Below, piece after piece: positions 1 to 5,277 of a stretch of 5,374 bases of DNA. Source of the DNA: Bacillus sp. JCM 19058 (GTDB lineage Bacteria > Bacillota > Bacilli > Bacillales_H > Bacillaceae_D); the NCBI GenBank assembly GCA_001310555.1, contig BAXO01000152.1:1-5374 (forward strand), given 5' to 3'. A program made the translations under genes and the position numbers. Every line of letters starts with the position of its first letter. Within the stretch, counting starts at the first letter, position 1. The notes beneath the pieces are model-generated. The model was not told the origin of the DNA. It ran no database searches and saw nothing but the letters and a program-made list of their open reading frames with translations.

Positions 1-125
1 TTACCTTTTTTCGCCAACGTACTTATCCATTTGTTCAAGCAGCTTCTTTTTTTTGCTCGTCTGTCAGTAAATTTATTTTGGAAAGTAGAAAGGCGTACTG
101 GAGCGTTTTCTTTTTTTAAGCCCAT
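1..125 (-). pseudogene. Frameshifted small basic protein gene (about 40 aa if repaired), function unknown
   Basis: No intact reading frame spans this segment. A coherent protein appears if one base is removed from each of two T runs (plus strand 111-117 and 47-54, which are poly-A on the coding strand). It starts at ATG 125-123 with MGLKKKT, continues LQYAFLLSKINLLTDEQ and ends KLLEQMDKYVGEKR at TAA 3-1. The span of 125 nt minus two is exactly 41 codons. An excellent ribosome site, AAAGGAG (complement of 135-141), lies 9 bases upstream of the ATG, which is the best argument that this is a real gene. The product would be Lys-rich, amphipathic and helical, without cysteines or a membrane segment. 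I do not recognise the family. The two indels are either homopolymer sequencing errors or true inactivating mutations. The repaired reading is an inference and could be coincidental, since it needs two corrections. Confidence 0.45.
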
Positions 126-363
126 GTATCTCGACTCCTTTATTCAGACTTTTATCGATGAAGCCCCTTTGACTCAAAGCGGTATGAGGAAGGTTCAGTA
201 GGAATTAAGCTCATGCCGCGCTGGCCGATTGAGATGCGTAGCGCACGGCCAAAATCTCTATACGATCGAATGAGAAAGAGGAGGCTATACGATAGAGTAT
301 TCAAACAGATAAAAAAAGTTTCCTTGGCGAAACATTATTTACCCTCCGCTTATCCACAGAGGT
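126..363. other. Noncoding stretch with a weak imperfect hairpin and short direct repeat
   Basis: I see no convincing gene here on either strand. The longest open frame (213-395, plus) has no ribosome site and an odd Arg/Lys-rich composition. Visible structure: an inverted repeat TGGCCG (222-227) / CGGCCA (246-251) enclosing a second one, TGCG (235-238) / CGCA (242-245), with a 7-nt bulge and no following T run. There is also a 9-bp direct repeat CTATACGAT at 258-266 and 285-293, 27 bases apart. Given the frameshifts on both sides, a decayed gene cannot be excluded, but none is recognisable. Confidence 0.5.
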
Positions 364-393
364 TAGACAAGCAGAAGCCATTATTGGTATCAT
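364..393 (+). promoter_or_regulatory. Probable SigA promoter for the HesB/YneR-like gene
   Basis: -35 TAGACA (364-369, 5/6 to consensus), an 18-bp spacer, then -10 TATCAT (388-393, 5/6) preceded by an extended -10 TGG (385-387). Transcription would begin near 400, giving a leader of about 28 nt that contains AGGAG (413-417) ahead of the TTG start. No terminator separates it from msrA, so both may be read from here. Confidence 0.5.
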
Positions 394-427
394 AATAAGG
401 AGAAAGCTTTTTAGGAGTGAAAAAAAA

Positions 428-719
428 TTGAATATCCATATAACGAAGCCTGCGCTACATTGGTTTAAAGAAGAATTTGAATTGACGGAGAACGAGGCGA
501 TTCGATTTTTTTGCTCGTTACGGGGGACACAGCACAGTTCAACATGGTTTTTCGATAGGAATCAGCAAGGAGCAGCCGACCAAAATTGGGGCTAAGTACG
601 AAGTCGATCGCCTTCTATTTTATATTGAGGAAGCCGATCTTTGGTATTTCGACGACAAGGACTTAAAGGTGAAGTATAGCACTAAGCTAGGTGAAATCGA
701 GTTTACTTTTACTGAATGA
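428..719 (+). pseudogene. HesB/YneR-like Fe-S biogenesis-family protein, broken by a +1 frameshift
   Basis: The gene starts at TTG 428 (MNIHITKPALHWF) and reads well up to EAIRFF. The T7 run at 506-512 then contains one T too many. Dropping it restores ARYGGHSTVQHGFSIGIS and an unbroken C-terminus ending GEIEFTFTE at TGA 717-719, for 96 aa in total. RFFxRYGG and the HGFSIGI stretch are the hallmarks of the small HesB/YneR branch of the Fe-S_biosyn fold, and the repaired length matches that group. The repaired protein has no cysteine, so unlike IscA/SufA it lacks the three Cys ligands for an Fe-S cluster; this is usual for the YneR branch, whose role is unsettled. The ribosome site AGGAG (413-417) lies 10 bases before the TTG, across an A8 run. 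As written, translation stops shortly after codon 28. It is either a sequencing artefact in T7 or a young pseudogene. Confidence 0.85.
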
Positions 720-822
720 ACGGGCAGTGTAGCCCACCTCACAACCGTTAAGGGAGGCGGCAGCTGTCAATATATTTCGAACAGCTAACTGGCAGTGGAA
801 AATAAAATGAATGAGGAAGGCG

Positions 823-828
823 AGGGAG
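823..828 (+). promoter_or_regulatory. Ribosome-binding site choosing the TTG start of msrA
   Basis: AGGGAG lies 5 bases before TTG 834. The alternative in-frame starts GTG 795 and ATG 807 have only weak purine stretches upstream and would add an acidic Gly/Glu tail absent from Bacillus MsrA. The run of GAGGAAGG and GAGGGAG after ATG 807 looks like Shine-Dalgarno sequence rather than coding sequence. Confidence 0.55.
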
Positions 829-833
829 AGTGT

Positions 834-1379
834 TTGACTGAACTTATCGAAAAGGCGACCTTTGCCGGAGGCTGTTTTTGGTGCATGGTTCAGCCTTTTG
901 AAGAGCAAAAGGGAATTATTTCCGTTACGTCGGGCTATACGGGTGGCTGGAGCGAAAACCCTCAATATGACGAAGTAAAAACTGGTAAAACCGGCCATTA
1001 TGAAGCGGTCGAAATCGCGTTTGATCCATCGTTTTATTGTTACGCCACACTTTTATCATTGTACTGGCCACAAATTGACCCTACCGATCCGCAAGGACAA
1101 TTTCACGATCGGGGTCCGCAATACCGAACGGCGATATTTTACCATAATGACGAGCAAAGGCGACTGGCGCTGCAATCCTTGCAAGAGCTTGAGAAAAGCG
1201 GAAGGTTCAAGCAAGAAATTGTTACAAAAATTTTACCAGCGACCCGCTTTTACCCGGCGGAGGAAGAGCATCAGCAATTTTACAAGAAAAGCCCGGACGA
1301 GTATAAAGATGATCGAAAAAAAGTCAGGGCGAGATCGCTTTATAAAGCAATATTGGAACGAGAGGAGCTAAGCAAATAG
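834..1379 (+). CDS. msrA: Peptide-methionine (S)-S-oxide reductase MsrA
   Basis: MsrA reduces the S-epimer of methionine sulfoxide, free or in proteins, in the cytoplasm, using thioredoxin to regenerate. From TTG 834 the product is 181 aa, the normal size for a stand-alone Bacillus MsrA. Family marks in order: GGCFWC at residues 12-17 with catalytic Cys14; SGYTGG at 33-38; GHYEAVEIAFDP (substrate pocket); PQIDPTDPQGQFHDRGPQYRT, the diagnostic central motif; and FYPAEEEHQQFY near the C-terminus. No MsrB domain is fused and no msrB follows, although the two are often adjacent in bacilli. The frame is open back to GTG 795, which would add 13 residues; TTG is preferred because it gives a normal N-terminus and a ribosome site. 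It lies 114 bases after the HesB/YneR-like gene with no clear terminator between, so cotranscription is plausible. Its own 3' end forms the terminator that follows. Confidence 0.96.
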   Translation: MTELIEKATFAGGCFWCMVQPFEEQKGIISVTSGYTGGWSENPQYDEVKTGKTGHYEAVEIAFDPSFYCYATLLSLYWPQIDPTDPQGQFHDRGPQYRTAIFYHNDEQRRLALQSLQELEKSGRFKQEIVTKILPATRFYPAEEEHQQFYKKSPDEYKDDRKKVRARSLYKAILEREELSK

Positions 1380-1394
1380 CTGCTCTCTTTTTTT
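1360..1394 (+). terminator. Rho-independent terminator of msrA
   Basis: The stem is GAGAGGAGCTA (1360-1370) with TAGCTGCTCTC (1377-1387): two 5-bp blocks separated by one G-G mismatch, a loop AGCAAA, then seven T (1388-1394). The msrA stop codon TAG (1377-1379) is the first triplet of the descending arm, so the last codons of the gene double as terminator. Confidence 0.9.
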
Positions 1395-1460
1395 CATTTA
1401 TACAAGATTGGTTTCCTCAGACTGAATAAAAAACAAAAAATGTGAAAAACAATGTGTGAA

Positions 1461-1485
1461 AATATATAAAAATATATAAAAATAT
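1461..1485. repeat. AT-rich 10-bp tandem repeat, probable UP-element or curved DNA
   Basis: AATATATAAA occurs twice exactly (1461-1470, 1471-1480), followed by a partial copy AATAT. The period is close to one helical turn and the array ends directly at the -35 of the esterase promoter. It is preceded by TGTGAAAA twice, 14 bp apart (1441-1448, 1455-1462). Position and composition fit an RNA-polymerase alpha-subunit UP element or intrinsically bent DNA. Confidence 0.6.
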
Positions 1486-1486
1486 C

Positions 1487-1515
1487 TTACCAATGTATTT
1501 CTTTTCTGATATAAT
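1487..1515 (+). promoter_or_regulatory. SigA promoter of the esterase gene
   Basis: -35 TTACCA (1487-1492, 4/6), a 17-bp spacer, then a perfect -10 TATAAT (1510-1515) with extended -10 TGA (1507-1509). The leader runs about 55 nt to AAAGGGGTGA (1565-1574), which sits 4 bases before ATG 1578. Confidence 0.75.
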
Positions 1516-1577
1516 AAAAGGTAATAATTGTCTGACTGTTTTTTGTAAAAAAAGAGAGGCAGTAAAGGGGTGAAGAG

Positions 1578-2672
1578 ATGATCATATCCTTCTTAAGGGG
1601 CCTAAAGGTCACCGCAGCTGTCGTTGGATTGAGCCTGATTGTTTTTGCTTTAGGTATCATCATATACGTTCAGCATTTATCACATACAGAAGCTGGCAAG
1701 GTTCCTTTAAAAACTGCAGTCCTGTTGCATGCAGTCAATCAGAATCTCGTTACTGCCGATATGCGCGTTCCGAATTTTCTAGCTGTTCCGGCGACCACAA
1801 CATTTACTAGTGAAATGATAACGATTCCGGTTTCCGATGGAACGGAAATACCTGCAAAAATTTATAGCCCTTTAGCGGACGGTCCTCATCCGATCATTCT
1901 TTACTATCATGGCGGAGCATTTATGGAAGGGTATGGAAATATTCATACGCACGATAATATTGTCCGCGCTTTGGCAGCGAGAACGAATAGCATTGTTATC
2001 GCAGTCGGTTATCGGGTAGCACCTGAGCACCCATTTCCGGCAGCGATAGAGGATAGCTACGAGGCACTTCTCTGGGCAACAGACCAGGCTGAAGCTTTAG
2101 GCGGAGATCGAAATAAAATAGCTGTTGTCGGTGATAGTGCTGGCGGCAATCTTGCGACGGTTGTTTCGCTAATGTCACGCGATCGAAATGGCCCAGAGCT
2201 GAGAGCACAAGCCTTGCTTTATCCGTTAACAACTTTTCAGGATGAAGAATTTTTGTCTAGGGAAACTTATGACAGCGGTTATTATTTGCTCTCTCGCAAT
2301 GTCATGCTCCGGGCACGCGATGCCTATACGCCTGATCAAGCCACTTGGTCATTGCCATATACTTCGCCTCTTAATGCAGAGCATTTGTATAAGCTGCCAC
2401 CGGCCCTAGTCATTACTGCTGAATTCGACCGTTAAGGGATGAAGGTGAGGCTTATGCAAAAAAGGCTTGCAGAATATGGTGTACCTGTTCGCTCCTTCCG
2501 TTACAATGGAGTGATGCACGGCTTTATCTCATTTTACGAGGTGATGTACCGCGGCAATCACGGATTAACGCAAACGGCGGCCTTCCTTAACCAGGCGTTC
2601 GAAGAGGGGATAGAATATGAGCTATACGTTAAAAGCATTCGACGGTACGAACGGCTCGACAACGCTACGTGA
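1578..2672 (+). pseudogene. Membrane-anchored HSL-family (alpha/beta hydrolase fold 3) esterase, broken by paired -1/+1 indels
   Basis: This encodes a carboxylesterase of the hormone-sensitive-lipase/GDSAG group. Residues about 11-31 are a single hydrophobic helix after a short basic N-terminus, so the enzyme is probably anchored with its catalytic domain outside. Oxyanion motif HGGA is at 111-114, GYRVAPEHPFPAA at 144-156, and nucleophile Ser187 in GDSAGG (185-190). The reading frame then fails: VITAEFD (ending with the expected catalytic Asp284) runs into Arg and TAA at 2433-2435. One C is missing at 2429-2430; adding it gives EFDPLRDEGEAYA. One A too many in the A6 run 2458-2463 then returns to the original frame, KRLAEYGVPV, and to VMHGF with catalytic His (about 314). 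Repaired length is 364 aa. As written, the 285-aa product lacks the catalytic His and would be inactive. The C-terminal tail after about FEEG is unusually charged and may not be native. Confidence 0.9.
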
Positions 2673-2742
2673 TGAAGTGGAGGCTTATGCGATCGGGACA
2701 TTCTTACTCGGTAAGCAAGCGATTGATTTTATAACAAAATAA
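2617..2742 (+). CDS. Possible small protein of 41 aa, function unknown
   Basis: ATG 2617 is preceded at 6 bases by AGAGGGGA (2603-2610), an acceptable ribosome site. The frame runs through MSYTLKAFDGTNGSTT, LRDEVEAYA and IGTFLLGKQAIDFITK to TAA 2740-2742, 8 bases before a strong terminator. It overlaps the last 56 bases of the esterase frame. No family is recognised; there are no cysteines, and the C-terminal half could be a short amphipathic helix. LRDEVEAYA closely echoes LRDEGEAYA around the catalytic Asp of the repaired upstream esterase, so the ORF could be a remnant of a second hydrolase copy rather than a gene. It is supported only by its ribosome site and position; real expression is uncertain. 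Confidence 0.4.
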   Translation: MSYTLKAFDGTNGSTTLRDEVEAYAIGTFLLGKQAIDFITK

Positions 2743-2749
2743 TTGAAGG

Positions 2750-2781
2750 AGGAGCTAGCTAGTGGCTGGCTCCTATTTTTT
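2750..2781 (+). terminator. Rho-independent terminator after the esterase region
   Basis: A 10-bp stem AGGAGCTAGC (2750-2759) pairs with GCTGGCTCCT (2765-2774), with one G-T wobble and loop TAGTG, followed by TATTTTTT ending at 2781. The descending arm overlaps the stop codon of the convergent zinc-ribbon gene. Its minus-strand flank is only loosely T-rich, so termination in that direction would be weaker. Confidence 0.9.
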
Positions 2782-3012
2782 GCCGAAATTTATGAACATC
2801 TGCTCGTCCTCAATTAATCCGCATGCTCCACATTGAATTCGTTTTTCCGGTCCCCGGTAGGATAGATGAAAGGGCTCAAGCGTTTCGTCTGTATACTCTT
2901 GAATAATTTCCCCGCTTTTTGCGTCGAGCTTAACTGGGAGCGGGACTTGGTTAACAATCGTAAATCTGGATCGATTGGTTTGGCAATTTGGACATAAATA
3001 AGGATCAGTCAT
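2773..3012 (-). CDS. Small zinc-ribbon protein, 79 aa, function unknown
   Basis: Two CxxC pairs frame the protein: CPNC (residues 7-10) and CGAC (61-64), the arrangement expected for one structural zinc held by four cysteines. Between them is a polar segment with [25 protein letters not shown] and [11 protein letters not shown], which looks like a two-strand insertion. The C-terminus is [13 protein letters not shown]. It resembles small conserved Bacillaceae proteins with no assigned role; a nucleic-acid or protein-binding function is only a guess. The start is ATG 3012-3010 because AGGAGG lies 8 bases upstream; the longer frame from GTG 3021-3019 would begin inside that ribosome site. It is convergent with the esterase and divergent from the DUF692-like gene, with which it shares a 163-bp intergenic region. 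Confidence 0.82.
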   Translation of the reverse strand: MTDPYLCPNCQTNRSRFTIVNQVPLPVKLDAKSGEIIQEYTDETLEPFHLSYRGPEKRIQCGACGLIEDEQMFINFGKK

Positions 3013-3020
3013 CGCAATCA

Positions 3021-3026
3021 CCTCCT
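3021..3026 (-). promoter_or_regulatory. Ribosome-binding site setting the zinc-ribbon gene start
   Basis: AGGAGG on the minus strand lies 8 bases before ATG 3012-3010. Its last G is also the first base of the in-frame GTG at 3021-3019, which rules that GTG out as the likely start. Confidence 0.8.
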
Positions 3027-3043
3027 GTTGGCGTTAGCTACCC

Positions 3044-3072
3044 ACTGTATCACTGAATTATTATCTGGTAAA
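3044..3072 (-). promoter_or_regulatory. Possible SigA promoter of the zinc-ribbon gene
   Basis: On the minus strand, TTTACC (3072-3067, 4/6) and TACAGT (3049-3044, 4/6) are separated by 17 bp. This would give a leader of about 25-30 nt to the ATG. Each box is only a moderate match. Confidence 0.35.
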
Positions 3073-3126
3073 ATCGGCCTATATTTTCTTAAGGCAATGA
3101 TTCGGCAAAAGTCGAGCTGACGAAGG

Positions 3127-3135
3127 TGGTACAAT
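3127..3135 (+). promoter_or_regulatory. Probable extended -10 promoter of the DUF692-like gene
   Basis: TGGTACAAT is an extended -10 (TGN plus TACAAT, 5/6). I see no good -35 at 16-18 bp, which extended -10 promoters can tolerate. The start point would be near 3142, with TGGAGGT (3164-3170) 5 bases before ATG 3176. Confidence 0.45.
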
Positions 3136-3175
3136 TTAGGCAGAGTGCGATCAATTTAATAACTGGAGGTTCCAT

Positions 3176-4009
3176 ATGAAATTTGCTGTTAACTATTCAC
3201 CTGACGCGCAAAAGCTGCTCGATCAAGGGGCAATTAACATCGATTTCTTCAAATGTCCAGACTTTGACGAGGATGTAATCCAAACAGCTCAACAATACGG
3301 ACCGGCCTATGTCCATTTTCCGCTTAACGCTGGCCAAAATAACCTCGATCAAGTGGACTGGGATCGGATCGAACGGTTGTTTTCTCAAACGAACACCCCT
3401 TACATCAATATGCATTTAGTGGCCTATGCAGCTGAAATGCCTTCCATTCCGGCTGATACGACAAAACGTGTTCATAAAGAATATATTAAGGAACGACTCA
3501 TTCGCGATATTGAAAAAGTCTCCGCACGGTTTGGTGCTGAAAAAGTCATTCTTGAAAATGTCGTCTATCAAGGAATAAAAGGAAAGATGCTGCTTCCGGT
3601 CATCGATCCTGACCTGATTGCAGAAGTTGTGAGGCAGACAAAGTGCGGGCTGTTGCTCGATATTGCGCATGTCCAACTATCATCAAAATATAAAGATTTT
3701 GATGTCTACGAATACCTTGCGACATTACCGATAGAACGTTTGCGTGAGCTACACGTGACAGGAATTCAACGAGATGACAAGCGTTACCGCGACAGTATGC
3801 CGATGACAGACGACGATTGGCGTTTGGCAGAGTGGACGATGGCAAGGATTCACGCAGGCGAATGGTCAAAACCTTGGGTCGTCTCTTTTGAATATGGCGG
3901 GGTTGGCCCCGCGTTCGAGTGGCGGACGGATATCGAGGTTCTTAAGCAGCAAGTACCGCGCTTGCATGACCTTGTTTACCCTAAGCTTGACGGTCGTCGA
4001 GAAAAGTAA
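3176..4009 (+). CDS. DUF692-like TIM-barrel protein, putative multinuclear iron enzyme
   Basis: This 277-aa cytoplasmic protein has no signal or membrane segment. The alternation of short hydrophobic strands each ending in a charged residue fits an endonuclease IV/xylose-isomerase-type barrel, and the order of motifs fits DUF692 (the MbnB/TglH superfamily). Candidate metal ligands along the barrel are His47 in VHFPL, His80 in INMHL, Glu127-Asn128 in VILENVVY, Asp162 and His165 in LLLDIAHVQLS, His193 in LRELHVTG, and Glu239 in VSFEYGG. Characterised relatives use two or three irons to oxidise cysteines in ribosomal peptides, usually with a partner protein. No Cys-bearing precursor and no partner gene is visible here, so the substrate is unknown. 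The start is ATG 3176 with TGGAGGT. No terminator follows, and a 69-bp gap with a new promoter leads to the M42 peptidase. Alternative: another sugar-isomerase-like barrel without the DUF692 chemistry. Confidence 0.75.
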   Translation: MKFAVNYSPDAQKLLDQGAINIDFFKCPDFDEDVIQTAQQYGPAYVHFPLNAGQNNLDQVDWDRIERLFSQTNTPYINMHLVAYAAEMPSIPADTTKRVHKEYIKERLIRDIEKVSARFGAEKVILENVVYQGIKGKMLLPVIDPDLIAEVVRQTKCGLLLDIAHVQLSSKYKDFDVYEYLATLPIERLRELHVTGIQRDDKRYRDSMPMTDDDWRLAEWTMARIHAGEWSKPWVVSFEYGGVGPAFEWRTDIEVLKQQVPRLHDLVYPKLDGRREK

Positions 4010-4016
4010 CGAAAAA

Positions 4017-4045
4017 TTGTCTGCTGGATTGCTTGACGATATAAT
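4017..4045 (+). promoter_or_regulatory. SigA promoter of the M42 peptidase gene
   Basis: -35 TTGTCT (4017-4022, 4/6), exactly 17 bp, then a perfect -10 TATAAT (4040-4045). It starts 8 bases after the DUF692-like stop codon, so the peptidase can be expressed independently, although read-through from upstream is also possible. Confidence 0.7.
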
Positions 4046-4078
4046 GAAGACATTACTGTAAACGAAGGAGAATGATAG

Positions 4079-5131
4079 ATGCCATACCCAAATACTGACG
4101 CAACGATGCAATTAATCAAAGAGCTTGTTTCGATCCCTAGCCCATCTGGAAACACGTTTGAGGTTATTCAACATGTTGAACAATGGTTAGCTAAAATCGG
4201 TGTCGCAACTAAACGGAATCGAAAGGGTGGTCTGATTGCGACGCTGCCTGGCAAGAATAACGAAAAGCAGCGACTGCTAACTGCGCACGTCGATACTTTA
4301 GGCGCGATTGTCAAGGAAGTGAAAAGCAATGGCCGCCTTAAGCTCGATTTGATCGGCGGTTTTAAGTACAACTCAATCGAAGGGGAATATTGTGAAATAA
4401 AAACAGCTTCAGATAAAACGTATTCAGGAACGATTCTTATGCATCAAACGTCTGTTCATGTGTACAAGGAAGCGGGAAAGGCAGAACGAAATCAAGACAA
4501 TATGGAAGTGCGCCTTGATGCGAAAGTCGAAAGCGCAGACGATGTGCACGCCCTCGGGATTGGAGTCGGCGACTTCGTTTCTTTCGATCCGCGCGTACAA
4601 TTGACCGATAACGGATTTATTAAATCGCGCCACCTCGATGATAAGGCGAGTGTAGCTATTTTGCTAGAGTTAATCAAACAGCTGAAGCAGGAAGAAATAA
4701 TGCTTCCGTATACGACTCATTTCCTAATTTCCAATAATGAAGAAATTGGCTATGGCGGGAACTCGAATATTACGCCAGAAACGATTGAATACTTAGCGGT
4801 CGATATGGGGGCAATCGGCGCCGGACAAGCGACTGATGAATATTCAGTCTCAATATGTGCAAAGGACGCGTCCGGCCCGTACCATTACGGATTCAGAAAA
4901 CGCCTCGTTGCGTTAGCAGCTGCGAATAACATTCATTACAAGCTCGATATTTATCCGTATTACGGATCAGATGCTTCGGCTGCAATACGAGCAGGACATG
5001 ACATCGTCCACGGCTTAATCGGTCCGGGAATCGATGCCTCGCATGCCTTTGAACGAACGCACAAATCGTCGATAGAGGAGACGACAAAGCTCCTTTACCA
5101 TTATGTCCAATCAGAGATGATTGATCATTAG
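4079..5131 (+). CDS. M42-family metallo-aminopeptidase (glutamyl aminopeptidase/deblocking type)
   Basis: This is a cytoplasmic dinuclear zinc or cobalt exopeptidase that trims N-terminal residues from short peptides, usually as a tetrahedral dodecamer. At 350 aa it has the family's normal length. N-terminal LVSIPSPSGNTFEV is the usual M42 opening. Metal and catalytic residues are in place: AHVD (His70, Asp72), HLDDKAS (Asp187/188), NNEEIG (Glu221 as general base, Glu222 as ligand), VDMG (Asp242) and SHAFERTH (His322). The insertion between about residues 80 and 175 corresponds to the PDZ-like dimerisation domain. AAGGAG (4065-4070) sits 8 bases before ATG 4079. Members of this family in bacilli (YsdC, YtoP, YhfE) are often labelled glucanases, but peptidase activity is better supported. 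I cannot assign the exact paralogue. It is intact and ends with TAG just ahead of a hairpin. Confidence 0.95.
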   Translation: MPYPNTDATMQLIKELVSIPSPSGNTFEVIQHVEQWLAKIGVATKRNRKGGLIATLPGKNNEKQRLLTAHVDTLGAIVKEVKSNGRLKLDLIGGFKYNSIEGEYCEIKTASDKTYSGTILMHQTSVHVYKEAGKAERNQDNMEVRLDAKVESADDVHALGIGVGDFVSFDPRVQLTDNGFIKSRHLDDKASVAILLELIKQLKQEEIMLPYTTHFLISNNEEIGYGGNSNITPETIEYLAVDMGAIGAGQATDEYSVSICAKDASGPYHYGFRKRLVALAAANNIHYKLDIYPYYGSDASAAIRAGHDIVHGLIGPGIDASHAFERTHKSSIEETTKLLYHYVQSEMIDH

Positions 5132-5136
5132 ACGCC

Positions 5137-5160
5137 TGCTAGCGGTTTAATCAGCTAGCA
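5137..5160 (+). terminator. Hairpin after the M42 gene, possible weak terminator
   Basis: TGCTAGC (5137-5143) and GCTAGCA (5154-5160) form a perfect 7-bp stem with a 10-nt loop, starting 6 bases after the stop codon. There is no T run after it, so intrinsic termination is doubtful; it could act as an mRNA 3' end or processing barrier. Confidence 0.4.
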
Positions 5161-5242
5161 CCCGTGTCCGATTGTAAAAGCATGTGCACGCCTACCTAAG
5201 CAAACGAACTTGCGGTAGCGGCGGCGCCGAAGCGGTTTAATC
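5141..5242. repeat. 12-bp direct repeat pair, 90 bp apart
   Basis: AGCGGTTTAATC occurs at 5141-5152, mostly in the loop of the hairpin above, and again at 5231-5242. The DNA between them has no gene and contains the GC-rich palindrome CGGCGCCG (5222-5229). No role can be assigned. Confidence 0.5.
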
Positions 5243-5277
5243 GCCCCAAACAGCATGCAAAGATGACACTTGAAGGG

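Noticed and set aside
124..201. 25-aa frame MYLDSFIQTF... on the plus strand
   Set aside because: It lies antisense to the start and ribosome site of the minus-strand small gene and has no ribosome site of its own.
350..358. Perfect DnaA box TTATCCACA
   Set aside because: It is a single copy with no cluster, AT-rich unwinding region or dnaA/dnaN neighbours; one such match in a window this size can arise by chance.
213..395. 60-aa open frame rich in Arg/Lys
   Set aside because: No ribosome site before its ATG, no recognisable motif, and it overlaps the probable promoter of the next gene.
720..790. Terminator between the HesB/YneR-like gene and msrA
   Set aside because: Only a 4-bp stem (GGGC/GCCC) and a loose AGCTGT/ACAGCT pair are present, without a T run.
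1000..1371. 123-aa frame within msrA in another reading frame
   Set aside because: It is fully contained in a well-supported gene and has no family-like motif.
3897..3912. Perfect hairpin GCGGGG-TTGG-CCCCGC inside the DUF692-like gene
   Set aside because: It encodes the conserved-looking YGGVGP segment and has no T run, so codon choice explains it.
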